Source of the DNA: an uncultured Lachnospiraceae bacterium
GTDB taxonomy: Bacteria; Bacillota; Clostridia; Lachnospirales; Lachnospiraceae
Direction of reading: 5' to 3'
Length of the DNA stretch: 64,000 nt
Assembly (NCBI GenBank): GCA_900317505.1
Contig: ONHB01000009.1
Span: forward strand, 30,910-94,909
In this document: positions 38,635 to 46,889 of the stretch, piece by piece
Layout of the letters: each line of letters opens with the position of its first letter
Numbering within the stretch: position 1 is the stretch's first letter
The notes under the pieces: generated by a model
Database searches by the model: none
What the model saw: the letters and a program-made list of their open reading frames with translations, nothing else
Told to the model about the DNA's origin: nothing
Made by a program: the position numbers and the translations under genes

Positions 38635-38663
38635 ATTATATCAAATATTTTATTATGGCACAA
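38635..38663 (-). promoter_or_regulatory. Putative promoter of the GH18 gene
   Basis: Minus strand TTGTGC (38658-38663), 17 bp, TATAAT (38635-38640). Confidence 0.45.
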
Positions 38664-38762
38664 TGCTTAAACTCCCCAATCCCTTTGCCTGTAGCAAACC
38701 TCTGATCAGCATAGAAGGACCTTGATCATCACCCGTTAAGCATTCATGGCTTTTATAAAATA

Positions 38763-38978
38763 CTAGCTAAAAATATGGTCATAGCGGATTTCCCTGACAC
38801 ATCCATGTTCATCTGTCACCAGATCCGCCATATAACCATGCTCTTCCCGAAAAACAGCTATACTGATCTTCTTTGGTGAAGCCACTTCGCCATTTAGATA
38901 AAGTATCGCTCCTTTTTTCAGGGATGCAGTTAAGTCTTCCTGCATTTGCTTCTGCTTTGTTTTCTTATCTGCTTCCAT
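38763..38978 (-). CDS. Small hypothetical protein
   Basis: 71 residues, soluble. N-terminal basic helix (KKTKQKQMQED), then a beta-rich end (GAILYLNGEVASPKKISIAVFREEHGYMADLV, REIRYDHIF). GGAGG lies 14 bases before the ATG, a little far. Function unknown; short conserved-looking beta domain. Confidence 0.45.
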   Translation of the reverse strand: MEADKKTKQKQMQEDLTASLKKGAILYLNGEVASPKKISIAVFREEHGYMADLVTDEHGCVREIRYDHIFS

Positions 38979-39551
38979 AAATTGTCATTGTACCTCCATG
39001 GATTGTTTAAGATGTATCGGCATCAGGTACGATCCAGCATCCCCAAAAGGTTTGTGATATATTATTAAAAATTGGAATCATACTTTTTCTGATTATGACG
39101 ATACTATAAAAAGATCAAGAATACTGCGGGACGTGTAGATAATTTGTGTTTTCACTGATGAATTTGACGTTGTATCATGAAAATCTGATTGGAAATAATC
39201 ATTGATCAGGCACGAAGCCTTAGACGACCGCTAACGGTCAAAAATGAATACGATCTGCTTTAAAGAATTCACTTTTAAAATGACATAAACATAAGATAAT
39301 CCCCATGCCTCCTTCCTGTACGGATTGTCCCGGAAGCATCTTGTATGGTTATTATACTTTACTTGTCTATTTTTGACAAGATGTGTTTTTATTTTTTAGT
39401 AAATATGCACAAATAAAAAACAGGCATATTTTTCCTGTCCTTTTAAAATTCTAAAATTTTTTTAAACTGGCACCCGCCTCTATTGACTTAATAAACTATA
39501 CATTATAAGATACATTTACAATTTTTTCGCACGCAGTAAGGATGTGATAAC
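38979..39551. other. 573-bp non-coding gap before mecA
   Basis: AT-rich. It holds small structures only: GACCG-CTAA-CGGTC near 39220, an inverted repeat CTTGTC-N7-GACAAG (39362-39367, 39375-39380) that contains TTGACA, and ACAGG/CCTGT near 39420. TTGACT-TATAAG near 39483-39510 has a poor 15-bp spacing. No open frame with a ribosome site was found. Confidence 0.5.
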
Positions 39552-40289
39552 ATGAAAATCGAAAAAATTAATGACAATCAAATTCGCTGCACACTCACCC
39601 GCAGTGATCTTGCCAGCCGCAAGCTCAAGATCAGCGAACTGGCCTATGGAAGTGATAAAGCCAAGTCTTTATTTAAAGATATGATGGAGCAGGCCTCTTA
39701 TGAATTTGGCTTTGAGGCGGATGATATCCCGCTTATGATCGAAGCTGTTCCGATCAGTTCCGAATGCATCGTTTTGACGATCACCAAGGTAGAGGATCCG
39801 GAAGAGCTTGATACCCGCTTTTCCAAGTTTGCGCCTTCTGTTCATGATGAAGAGCCGGCCGATGATGATGATATGATGGATATTTCAGAGGAAGTCATGG
39901 ATCTGTTCCACAAGGTCCAGAAATCCGATAAATTGCCAAAAGGCTTATCCGACAACAGACCTTCCAAAGACAAAAATAAGCCGGAGGTCAAAACCGTCGA
40001 AGCCTGCAGCTTTTCTTTTGAGAGCCTCAATGAGGTGATCCGTTTTGCTCATGTTGCAAAAGGATTTGTGCTCTGCCAAAATTCTTTATACAAAGATAAG
40101 GTACGCAATCATTATCATCTTGTGATCTACAACCGCAAGATCGGTTTCCGGGAATTTAACCAGTTAAGCAATGCCGCTTCCGAATACGGAAAGGTATTAA
40201 AAAATATTGCCAATCCAGAGGCTTACTACAATGAGCATTTTGAGGCGATCATCCGGGATCATGCACTGCAGTCCCTTGCAGTTGTATAA
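39552..40289 (+). CDS. mecA: Adaptor protein MecA
   Basis: 245 residues. The N-terminal domain (about 1-80: MKIEKINDNQIRCTLTRSDL, SYEFGFEADDIPLMIEAVP) matches the substrate-binding half of MecA/NegA. An acidic linker (about 95-150) leads to the C-terminal ClpC-binding domain (about 150-245: FSFESLNEVIRFAHVAKG, YHLVIYNR). MecA hands proteins to ClpC-ClpP. Monocistronic; AAGGA with GTGA precedes the ATG. Confidence 0.9.
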   Translation: MKIEKINDNQIRCTLTRSDLASRKLKISELAYGSDKAKSLFKDMMEQASYEFGFEADDIPLMIEAVPISSECIVLTITKVEDPEELDTRFSKFAPSVHDEEPADDDDMMDISEEVMDLFHKVQKSDKLPKGLSDNRPSKDKNKPEVKTVEACSFSFESLNEVIRFAHVAKGFVLCQNSLYKDKVRNHYHLVIYNRKIGFREFNQLSNAASEYGKVLKNIANPEAYYNEHFEAIIRDHALQSLAVV

Positions 40290-40345
40290 ATAGCAGCATA
40301 TACGGCATATGATACACAAGGCTATAAGCCGTATTAAGATGAAGC

Positions 40346-40382
40346 AAAAAAAGGCTGTGACATCCAAAAGGTGTCACAGCCT
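40346..40382. terminator. Bidirectional terminator between mecA and the DUF1858 gene
   Basis: AGGCTGTGAC / GTCACAGCCT (40352-40361, 40373-40382). Seven T follow on the minus strand; the plus-strand T-run is weak. Confidence 0.85.
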
Positions 40383-40401
40383 GATTTATTTATGACAATG
40401 A

Positions 40402-40593
40402 TTATAAGCTGTTAATTTTTTCCATTAATTCATCAATATCAATTCCATGAACTGCCGCAGCTTCTTCCAGTGTTTCCATCTGGGATGCGGGACAACCCAA
40501 ACAGTGCATTCCTGCCTCCAGTAAAACCGGGACAACATTCTGGTCCTTTACAAGAATTTCACCAATTGTCATGTCTTTTGTGATTCCTGACAT
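40402..40593 (-). CDS. DUF1858 small redox protein
   Basis: 63 residues, full length. [30 protein letters not shown] carries the CxxC motif (about 31-34) of the DUF1858 family, called hybrid-cluster-protein-associated redox disulfide domain. AAGGAGG precedes the ATG. No hybrid cluster protein gene is adjacent. Confidence 0.88.
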   Translation of the reverse strand: MSGITKDMTIGEILVKDQNVVPVLLEAGMHCLGCPASQMETLEEAAAVHGIDIDELMEKINSL

Positions 40594-40689
40594 TATCTAC
40601 GCCTCCTTCAATTTGGATTTATTTCTGGTTTAGTATAACCTAATCACCGTATTTTATCAATGAATGTATTTATAAAATTTCTCATAAAT

Positions 40690-41280
40690 CTATTCTTGTT
40701 CAGCAATCCGGCAGATAATATCCACACAGGTGTCAATGCCAAGTGTAGAACTCTTGAGCATCAGATCATAATAATCGGCCTTTCCAAACTCTGTATTGGT
40801 ATAATAGGTGCAGTATTTTTTGCGGGCTTTATCGATGGCCTTCATTTCATCCAAAATCTGACTTTCGGAATATCCGGGCATCTGGCTCTTTAAATTCTGC
40901 AGTCTGAAATAAGGAGAAGCTGCAATAAATACGTGTAAGGAATGATCAAATTCTTTTAATACCACATTGGCATTTCTTCCTACGATCACGCACTTTCCTT
41001 TTTCTCCGACCTTGCGGATCGCATCCCTCTGGGCCTCAAAAAGCTTTTCGTTTAACGGCTTATTGTAAAAATCAAACAAACTCTGCCCAAGGCCAAAATT
41101 GTGGGGAACTTTTTCATCATAATGACGAAAATCCTCTGCTGTCAGGCTCGCAGATTCCATTGCCGAACGGATAATCACGTCCTTATCCATGTAGTAATAT
41201 CCCAGCCGGTTGGCTACGGCTCTTCCGATCTGTCCGCCTCCGGCTCCAAACTCTCTGCTGATTGTAATAATTTTTTTCAT
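40690..41280 (-). CDS. Cytidylate kinase-like family protein
   Basis: 196 residues. It begins MKKIITISREFGAGGGQIGRAVAN, the P-loop variant of the cytidylate-kinase-2 family (AAA_26), and has VIVGRNANVVL and the lid-like IDKARKKYC segment. It differs from housekeeping Cmk, and the true phosphate acceptor is unknown. AGGAGG precedes the ATG, and the glnQ-like gene is 12 bp upstream, so it may be transcribed with the amino acid transporter. Confidence 0.8.
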   Translation of the reverse strand: MKKIITISREFGAGGGQIGRAVANRLGYYYMDKDVIIRSAMESASLTAEDFRHYDEKVPHNFGLGQSLFDFYNKPLNEKLFEAQRDAIRKVGEKGKCVIVGRNANVVLKEFDHSLHVFIAASPYFRLQNLKSQMPGYSESQILDEMKAIDKARKKYCTYYTNTEFGKADYYDLMLKSSTLGIDTCVDIICRIAEQE

Positions 41281-41292
41281 AGCCGTTACCTC

Positions 41293-42033
41293 CTATAATA
41301 CTTTATTTAGGAAATCAATGGTTCTTTGTTCTTTGGGATTCTGCAGTACTTCCTGCGGTGTACCCTCTTCTACGATATAGCCGCCGTCCATAAACAGGAC
41401 ACGGTCTGCAACCTCTCTGGCAAATCCCATCTCATGTGTAACGATGACCATGGTCATACCATCTGCTGCCAGATCCTTCATAACCTGAAGAACCTCTCCG
41501 ACCATTTCCGGATCCAGTGCGGAGGTGGGCTCGTCAAACAGCATAATATCCGGTTTCATACAAAGTGCTCTCGCAATCGCAATTCTCTGTTTCTGACCAC
41601 CGGAAAGCTGGCTCGGATAGCTGTCCTTTTTTTCAACCAGTCCAACCTTTTGAAGCATTTCCAATGCACGCTCTTTGGCTTCTGCCTTGGAGCATTTCTT
41701 GAGCATATTGGGAGCCAGTGTCAGATTGCCCAAAATGTTTAAGTTGTTGAACAGATTGAAATGCTGGAATACCATTCCGACATTTTCACGCAGCTTGTTG
41801 ATATTGGTCTTTTTGCTGGTAACATCCATATCGTCGACAATGATCTTGCCGCCGGTTGCCTCTTCAAGACGGTTGAGGCAGCGTAAGAATGTGGATTTAC
41901 CGGAGCCGGAAGGTCCGATGACAACCACTACTTCGCCTTCATAGATATCGGTTGAGATATCCTTTAATACCTCCAGGCTGCCAAAGCTTTTTTTGAGATT
42001 TTCAACATGAATTTTTAATTTTCTATCTTCCAA
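41293..42033 (-). CDS. Polar amino acid ABC transporter ATP-binding protein
   Basis: 246 residues from TTG 42033 (AAAGGAG upstream). Walker [12 protein letters not shown]-loop VFQHFNLF, signature LSGGQKQR, Walker [13 protein letters not shown], His switch VTHEM. The length and FARE/D-type loop are those of GlnQ/HisP-class ATPases. Energises uptake with the permease whose end it overlaps by 11 bp. Substrate unknown. Confidence 0.95.
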   Translation of the reverse strand: MEDRKLKIHVENLKKSFGSLEVLKDISTDIYEGEVVVVIGPSGSGKSTFLRCLNRLEEATGGKIIVDDMDVTSKKTNINKLRENVGMVFQHFNLFNNLNILGNLTLAPNMLKKCSKAEAKERALEMLQKVGLVEKKDSYPSQLSGGQKQRIAIARALCMKPDIMLFDEPTSALDPEMVGEVLQVMKDLAADGMTMVIVTHEMGFAREVADRVLFMDGGYIVEEGTPQEVLQNPKEQRTIDFLNKVL

Positions 42034-42694
42034 CGTTTAATCTCCTTTCCATAACCTTTGCACATCTTGAAAGGATTGTGATGACGATCAGATACATGAT
42101 ACCGACGATCGCCCAGGTCTGAAATGCCATAAAGGTATTGGCCTGTACGTTTTTGGCCGTATTGACAAGTTCCGGGAAACCGATAACTGACAAAATGGAT
42201 GTATCCTTTAAGGTGATGATAAACTGATTGATAAAGGTAGGAATCATCGTACGGATCGCCTGCGGCAATACAACCTTGCGCATAGCCATTCCATAGGAAA
42301 GACCCAGAGAACGTGCAGCCTCCATCTGTCCGATATCTACGGACTGGATACCGGCTCTGATGATCTCTGCCATATAAGCACCACAGTTTAATGCCAGACA
42401 GATCGTGCCGGCCTGCAATGCGGAAAGTGTCACATTAAATCCCCCGATAATGGTATTGAAAAAATAGGGGGCTCCAAAATATACAAAGAACGCCAATACG
42501 ATCATCGGCACTCCTCTGACAATATCTACGAAAATCTGAGAAATGATATTACAGACTCTGCTTTTTACAACACCAAGCAATCCGAAAAGCAGACCGATGA
42601 TGCAGGCAAAAAACAAGCCAAGCAGTGCAAGTAACAGGGTCTTACCCATTGCGGCTATCAGCATATTGCCATATACTGTTATAATTTTTACCAT
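42023..42694 (-). CDS. Polar amino acid ABC transporter permease
   Basis: 223 residues, about five helices. The EAA-type loop [23 protein letters not shown] (about 140) docks the ATPase. Family is the His/Glu/Gln/Arg/opine HEQRo type. Only one permease gene is present, so it probably acts as a homodimer. An intra-operon hairpin separates it from the binding-protein gene. Confidence 0.95.
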   Translation of the reverse strand: MVKIITVYGNMLIAAMGKTLLLALLGLFFACIIGLLFGLLGVVKSRVCNIISQIFVDIVRGVPMIVLAFFVYFGAPYFFNTIIGGFNVTLSALQAGTICLALNCGAYMAEIIRAGIQSVDIGQMEAARSLGLSYGMAMRKVVLPQAIRTMIPTFINQFIITLKDTSILSVIGFPELVNTAKNVQANTFMAFQTWAIVGIMYLIVITILSRCAKVMERRLNVGR

Positions 42695-42747
42695 AGCTTT
42701 TTCCTTTCTGTATCTTTGAATATATTCTATTTTATACTATATTGGCC

Positions 42748-42791
42748 AAAAAAGAAAGACGCCAGACGGGATAAAGTCCTCCCGCCCGGCG
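42748..42791 (-). terminator. Partial terminator between binding-protein and permease genes
   Basis: Minus strand 12-bp stem (42760-42771 with 42780-42791, two G-T pairs) followed by TCTTTCTTTTTT. It would let the binding-protein gene be expressed above the permease and ATPase. Confidence 0.65.
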
Positions 42792-42822
42792 ATCCATTAG
42801 ATATCATATAAGATTCTACTGA

Positions 42823-43680
42823 TTATTCTCCAAGATACTTAGCAAGGATTTCGTCATATTTGCCGTTAGCCTTGATGTTTGCAAGACCTGCATTGAACAT
42901 ATCGATCAGTTCCTGATTGTCTGCGTTGAAAATAGCCATACCGTACTGAGCAGGTTCGTTACCTGTTCCGTCTACTAATTTCATTGCAAGACCGCCGTCT
43001 TTGATGTTAGCTGCCATGATCGGAGTATCATCAAATACTGCTGCAACCTGACCACCGATAACTGCCTGGTACATTGTGGGTGAATCTTCGAAATATGTGA
43101 TTGTAAATCCATATTCATCTTTGAGGCTTTCTGCATATGTAGCACTCATAGAACCTGTCTTAACAGCTACTGATTTTCCGGAAAGATCATCAAATCCAGC
43201 GATGTCTGAGCTCTCAGCTACTGCCATGCACTGGTTAGCATCATAGTAACCATCTGAGAAAATCCAGCCTGAAGCTTTACGCTCGTCAGTAATAGAAGCA
43301 CCTGCGATCATACCGTCAGCCTGACCAGCCTGGCATGCTGCGATGGATGCATCCCATCCAAGAACCTGTACTTCATAGTCAAATCCCTGATCTTCTGCAA
43401 CTGCTGCAAGGATATCCATATCAATACCTACAAAATCACCTGCATCGTCTGTGTACTCGAAAGGTTTGAAGGATGTATCTGTACCGATCACCCATGTCTT
43501 TCCGGATGCATCTGTTGCTTCATCTGCTGAGACAGCTGATTCTGTGTCAGCAGCTTCTGTGTCAGCAGCTTCTGTAGTCTCTGCTGTATCTGTTGATGCA
43601 GCTTCCTCTGTGCTGCCACATGCTACAAGGCCAAATACCATTGTAGATGCCATAAGTAATGCCAATAATTTCTTTTTCAT
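42823..43680 (-). CDS. Amino acid ABC transporter substrate-binding lipoprotein
   Basis: 285 residues from ATG 43680; the first ATG (43686) is only two bases from GAGAGGAG. The signal ends in lipobox FGLVACGS with the modified Cys at about 20, followed by an Ala/Thr/Glu-rich linker and an SBP_bac_3 domain (about 50-285: WVIGTDTSFKPFEYTDDAGDFVGIDMD, GMIAGASITDERK). Arg in the ITDERK loop binds the ligand carboxylate in the family. Ligand probably a polar amino acid. Confidence 0.95.
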   Translation of the reverse strand: MKKKLLALLMASTMVFGLVACGSTEEAASTDTAETTEAADTEAADTESAVSADEATDASGKTWVIGTDTSFKPFEYTDDAGDFVGIDMDILAAVAEDQGFDYEVQVLGWDASIAACQAGQADGMIAGASITDERKASGWIFSDGYYDANQCMAVAESSDIAGFDDLSGKSVAVKTGSMSATYAESLKDEYGFTITYFEDSPTMYQAVIGGQVAAVFDDTPIMAANIKDGGLAMKLVDGTGNEPAQYGMAIFNADNQELIDMFNAGLANIKANGKYDEILAKYLGE

Positions 43681-43728
43681 AATCATTTCTCCTCTCTTGG
43701 TCCTTAGTTTCAGGCAACCATGGTACTT

Positions 43729-43757
43729 ATTTTACAATATAAAGGTGTATGTGTCAA
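43729..43757 (-). promoter_or_regulatory. Promoter of the amino acid transporter operon
   Basis: Minus strand TTGACA (43752-43757), 17 bp, TAAAAT (43729-43734). Confidence 0.75.
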
Positions 43758-43855
43758 AAGAATAAACACAAAACCTGCCAATATCATCTGATACCACGGC
43801 CTCTTGCCCATCTATATCAACAGCCCGGATCCTGTAATCCCGGCTATGATATCCA

Positions 43856-44560
43856 TTATTTACAGGCATCAACAAAAGCCTGTACAAGCTTGCGGCTTTC
43901 CTCATTTACCTGATAGGAAAATTCGGGATGCCACTGGATTCCCAGCATAAATTTTTTGTCCTTTACCTCAATAGCCTCAACCAGTCCATCTTCCGAATAA
44001 GCGGAAACATTGACACAGGAAGCCGGTGTTTTGACTGCCTGATGATGGTAGCTGTTGACACCATGAAGACCGGCACCGATAATACCGGAAAGCTTTGTTC
44101 CTTCCTCTACGCGGATCTGGTGAGCTGCAACATCATATGGCGGATTCATATGATGCTCTACCTTGCACGGATATTCGGTCGGCAGATCCTGATACAGATC
44201 ACCGCCAAGATAGGCATTCATAAACTGGACACCACGGCAGATACCAAGTACCGGTTTATCCTCTTTAAGCGCCATTCCCAATAAGATGCTTTCCATTTCA
44301 TCCCTTTTTTTACAGGGAATACCGCAGTTTGGAGCTGCTTCTTTACCATATACATAAGGTCCCACATCATGACCTCCGGTAAGTAACAGCCCATCGCAGA
44401 GTGCAAATGCCTGTAAAAGCTCCTCTTTATCCGTTGTAAGCGGCAGCATGATGGGAAGTGCATGACATTGTTCCAGCACCTGCATATAGCCCGGAAGCAT
44501 CCAGTAGCTCTCTTTTTCATCATCATACAATGGAATTAATCCGATAACCGGTCTTTTCAT
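43856..44560 (-). CDS. Class-I glutamine amidotransferase, gamma-glutamyl-GABA hydrolase family
   Basis: 234 residues. LLTGGHDVGPYVYG (about 76), nucleophile Cys in GICRGVQFMNAYLGG (about 110) and His in GIQWHPEFS (about 213) mark the PuuD-like peptidase C26 family. These enzymes hydrolyse gamma-glutamyl amides. Substrate may differ here, since no polyamine genes are near. GAGGGAG precedes the ATG. Its leader has a terminator-like hairpin close to the promoter. Confidence 0.88.
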   Translation of the reverse strand: MKRPVIGLIPLYDDEKESYWMLPGYMQVLEQCHALPIMLPLTTDKEELLQAFALCDGLLLTGGHDVGPYVYGKEAAPNCGIPCKKRDEMESILLGMALKEDKPVLGICRGVQFMNAYLGGDLYQDLPTEYPCKVEHHMNPPYDVAAHQIRVEEGTKLSGIIGAGLHGVNSYHHQAVKTPASCVNVSAYSEDGLVEAIEVKDKKFMLGIQWHPEFSYQVNEESRKLVQAFVDACK

Positions 44561-44587
44561 ACTGTCTCCCTCATCACCAGGACGCCA

Positions 44588-44656
44588 TTATCGGATATCT
44601 CTCCGATAACGGTCAGATCCAGTAAATAAAAAAGCCCCTGCCCATTCAGCAGACGC
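44588..44656 (-). promoter_or_regulatory. Structured leader with promoter-proximal terminator
   Basis: On the minus strand GCGTCTGC/GCAGGGGC (44649-44656, 44634-44641; one mismatch, one G-T) with a 7-nt loop is followed by six T. It starts about 14 nt after the predicted start of transcription. A second 8-bp hairpin TTATCGGA/TCCGATAA (44588-44609) follows before the ATG. Confidence 0.55.
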
Positions 44657-44676
44657 CCTTGTCTATCACTTGATAC

Positions 44677-44705
44677 ACTATACAATTATTTTCCAAAAAA
44701 TGCAA
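44677..44705 (-). promoter_or_regulatory. Promoter of the amidotransferase gene
   Basis: Minus strand TTGCAT (44700-44705), 17 bp, TATAGT (44677-44682). Confidence 0.65.
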
Positions 44706-44748
44706 CTGTTTTTTTAAAAGCACAAAGCCGTTTTCTAGTTTTTTACAC

Positions 44749-44777
44749 TTGTTTTATCAAGGTGAATGTATTAGAAT
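44749..44777 (+). promoter_or_regulatory. Ferredoxin promoter
   Basis: TTGTTT (44749-44754), 17 bp, TAGAAT (44772-44777); about 48 bp before the start codon. Confidence 0.5.
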
Positions 44778-44824
44778 ACATCTATGAAGGACAAGATTTT
44801 ATCTATACAAGGAGGATAATGACT

Positions 44825-44995
44825 ATGGCATTCGTAATTAACGATGGTTGTGTAGCATGTGGCGCTTGTGAAGGAGCATGCCCTGTTGGAGCAATCAGCA
44901 TGGGAGATGGCAAATTCGAAATCGACGCAGACAAATGTGTAGATTGTGGTACATGTGCTGGTCAGTGCCCTACAGGCTCTATCGAAGCTGAATAA
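44825..44995 (+). CDS. 2[4Fe-4S] ferredoxin, clostridial type
   Basis: 56 residues from ATG 44825, nine bases after AAGGAGG; an ATG at 44819 is only three bases from it. Two CxxCxxCxxxCP motifs (CVACGACEGACP, CVDCGTCAGQCP) each bind a 4Fe-4S cluster. Small electron carrier for pyruvate oxidoreductase, hydrogenase and similar enzymes of anaerobes. Single gene closed by a strong terminator. Confidence 0.97.
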   Translation: MAFVINDGCVACGACEGACPVGAISMGDGKFEIDADKCVDCGTCAGQCPTGSIEAE

Positions 44996-45022
44996 TCAGT
45001 TTTGGTATATCGACCACTAAAT

Positions 45023-45052
45023 AAAAAACCTCACCATACGGTGAGGTTTTTT
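45023..45052. terminator. Bidirectional terminator between ferredoxin and dnaB
   Basis: AAAAAACCTCACC / GGTGAGGTTTTTT with ATAC loop, perfect. Confidence 0.95.
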
Positions 45053-45062
45053 ATTGTATATA

Positions 45063-46421
45063 TCAGCCTTCATTGGATTGATAACGCTTCTCCAGATTGG
45101 CAAATTTGGTATAATCCGGCAGCCATGCAAGCTTGACCACACCTGTCGGACCACTTCTTTGTTTTGCCACATTAATCTCTGCAATTCCCATTTCTTTGGA
45201 ATCTTTGTTGTAATAATCATCCCTGTAGATGAACATTACGACGTCGGCATCCTGCTCGATTGCTCCGGATTCACGAAGGTCTGACAGCATCGGCCGTTTA
45301 TCCGGTCTCTGTTCAACCGCACGGCTAAGCTGCGACAGCGCAATAACCGGAATATCCAGCTCTCTTGCCAGAGATTTTAGGGATCGGGAGATCTCTGAAA
45401 TTTCCTGCTGTCTTGACTCCGATGCAGCCCTGCTTGAGCCCTTCATCAGCTGCAGGTAGTCGATGATGATCAGCTTGATATCCTTTTCCATTTTGTATTT
45501 TCTACACTTACTGCGAAGCTCCGATACCGTAAGGCTCGGCGGTGCATCGATGATCAGGTTGGAATCTCCGATATCTCCTGCCGATCTTACGATCTTTTCC
45601 CATTCATCATCGGACAGATTACCGGTACGGATATGACCGGAGTCAACATTGGATTCCAGTGAAAGAAGTCGGTTTACAAGCTCAACCTCTCCCATTTCCA
45701 AACTGAAAATAGCAACTGCCATATTTTTGCGCAGTGCCACATATTCTGCAATATTTAATACGAAAGCGGTCTTTCCCATCGCAGGACGTGCCGCGATCAG
45801 CACCAGGTTGGAACCGTGAAGACCTGCCAGCTTGTAATCCAGATCCAGGAAGCCCGTGGGGACACCTGTCACATTGCCCGAAGACTGTGACGCAGCCTCA
45901 ATCCTTGATAAAGCCTGCATAACAACCTCATCGATCGGCATATGGGATGAGATCTTGCGCGACTGCACCAGATCAAACACCTTTTTCTCAGTCTCTTCAA
46001 GCAGGGAATTGTAGTCCTGCTTTCCTTCATAACAGGCATTTGCAATCCCTTCGTTGATCTTGATCATCTTGCGCAAGGTAGACTTTTCGATCAGGATGTT
46101 GCAAAAATCCCGTATCAGACTGGAGTTGGTATCTGCAACCAGTCCGCCAAGATACTCTATGTTGTTTATTTCATCCGGGATTCCTTTTTCCTTCAGCTTG
46201 TTTTGAAGAGGAATGACATCGGGCACACTGCCTCTGTCATACAATTCGATAATGGCATCAAATATAATGCCGTTTTGTTTCCCGTAAAAATCATCCGAGG
46301 TCAGCAGCTCCATAGCTGTTACAATCGCATCTTTGTCGGATATCATCGCTCCGATAACCGCCTGCTCTGCATCCAGACTGTATGGCATGACCCTCTTTTT
46401 AATTTGCTCTTCTGCCGGCAT
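45063..46421 (-). CDS. dnaB: Replicative DNA helicase DnaB (DnaC in Bacillus)
   Basis: 452 residues. N-terminal DnaB domain (about 10-115: PYSLDAEQAVIGAMI) then the RecA-type core with Walker A ARPAMGKTAF (about 208), Walker B LIIIDYLQLM (about 313), ALSQLSRAVEQR and the Arg-finger region QRSGPTGVV. No intein. It unwinds DNA at the fork and is loaded by the DnaD/DnaI-like proteins at 15.8-17.9 kb. Last gene of the gdpP-rplI-dnaB group. Confidence 0.97.
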   Translation of the reverse strand: MPAEEQIKKRVMPYSLDAEQAVIGAMISDKDAIVTAMELLTSDDFYGKQNGIIFDAIIELYDRGSVPDVIPLQNKLKEKGIPDEINNIEYLGGLVADTNSSLIRDFCNILIEKSTLRKMIKINEGIANACYEGKQDYNSLLEETEKKVFDLVQSRKISSHMPIDEVVMQALSRIEAASQSSGNVTGVPTGFLDLDYKLAGLHGSNLVLIAARPAMGKTAFVLNIAEYVALRKNMAVAIFSLEMGEVELVNRLLSLESNVDSGHIRTGNLSDDEWEKIVRSAGDIGDSNLIIDAPPSLTVSELRSKCRKYKMEKDIKLIIIDYLQLMKGSSRAASESRQQEISEISRSLKSLARELDIPVIALSQLSRAVEQRPDKRPMLSDLRESGAIEQDADVVMFIYRDDYYNKDSKEMGIAEINVAKQRSGPTGVVKLAWLPDYTKFANLEKRYQSNEG

Positions 46422-46442
46422 ATTGCACTCTTCCTAACTCTT

Positions 46443-46889
46443 TTACTGCTCTGTAACCTTTACGCGGATCATTCCGCTTACCTTGGGGTGAAGCTTTACT
46501 TTTACTTCGTATGTTCCAAAGTTTTTGATGGCTTCGGGCAATACCAGCTTCTTTTTATCAATTTCTCTGCCAAACTGTTCTTTGTAGGCAACCGCAATTT
46601 CCTTGGAAGATACGGAACCGAATGCCTTTCCGCCTTCTCCGGATTTCATCTTGACAACAACGATCTGCTCTTCCATTTCTTTTGCAAAATCCTTGGCTGC
46701 CTGCAGCTGCTCTGCCGCGATCTTTTCCTCATTGGCCTTCTGCAGCTTAAGGTCATTTAAGTTTTTGGGAGTAGCCTCCACACCAAGCTTGTGCGGAAGG
46801 ATGTAGTTTCTCACATATCCATCGCTTTTTTCAATGATATCTCCCTTTTTTCCTACATTTTTAACATCTTCCAATAAAATAATCTTCAT
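46443..46889 (-). CDS. rplI: Ribosomal protein L9
   Basis: 148 residues. MKIILLEDVKNVGKKGDIIEKSDGYVRNYILP is the 5S-side N-terminal signature, then the long connecting helix and the C-terminal domain. AAGGAGAG precedes the ATG, which abuts the gdpP stop. Confidence 0.97.
   Translation of the reverse strand: MKIILLEDVKNVGKKGDIIEKSDGYVRNYILPHKLGVEATPKNLNDLKLQKANEEKIAAEQLQAAKDFAKEMEEQIVVVKMKSGEGGKAFGSVSSKEIAVAYKEQFGREIDKKKLVLPEAIKNFGTYEVKVKLHPKVSGMIRVKVTEQ

Noticed and set aside
39362..39440. CTTGTC/GACAAG repeat and ACAGG/CCTGT hairpin upstream of mecA
   Set aside because: The first might be an operator over a TTGACA box, but spacing to any -10 is poor; the second would terminate a minus-strand transcript that has no gene. 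Left as weak structures in the gap entry.
43810..43850. Terminator after the amidotransferase gene (AGCCGGGAT/ATCCGGGCT)
   Set aside because: One mismatch in the stem and no T-run on the minus strand; not convincing.
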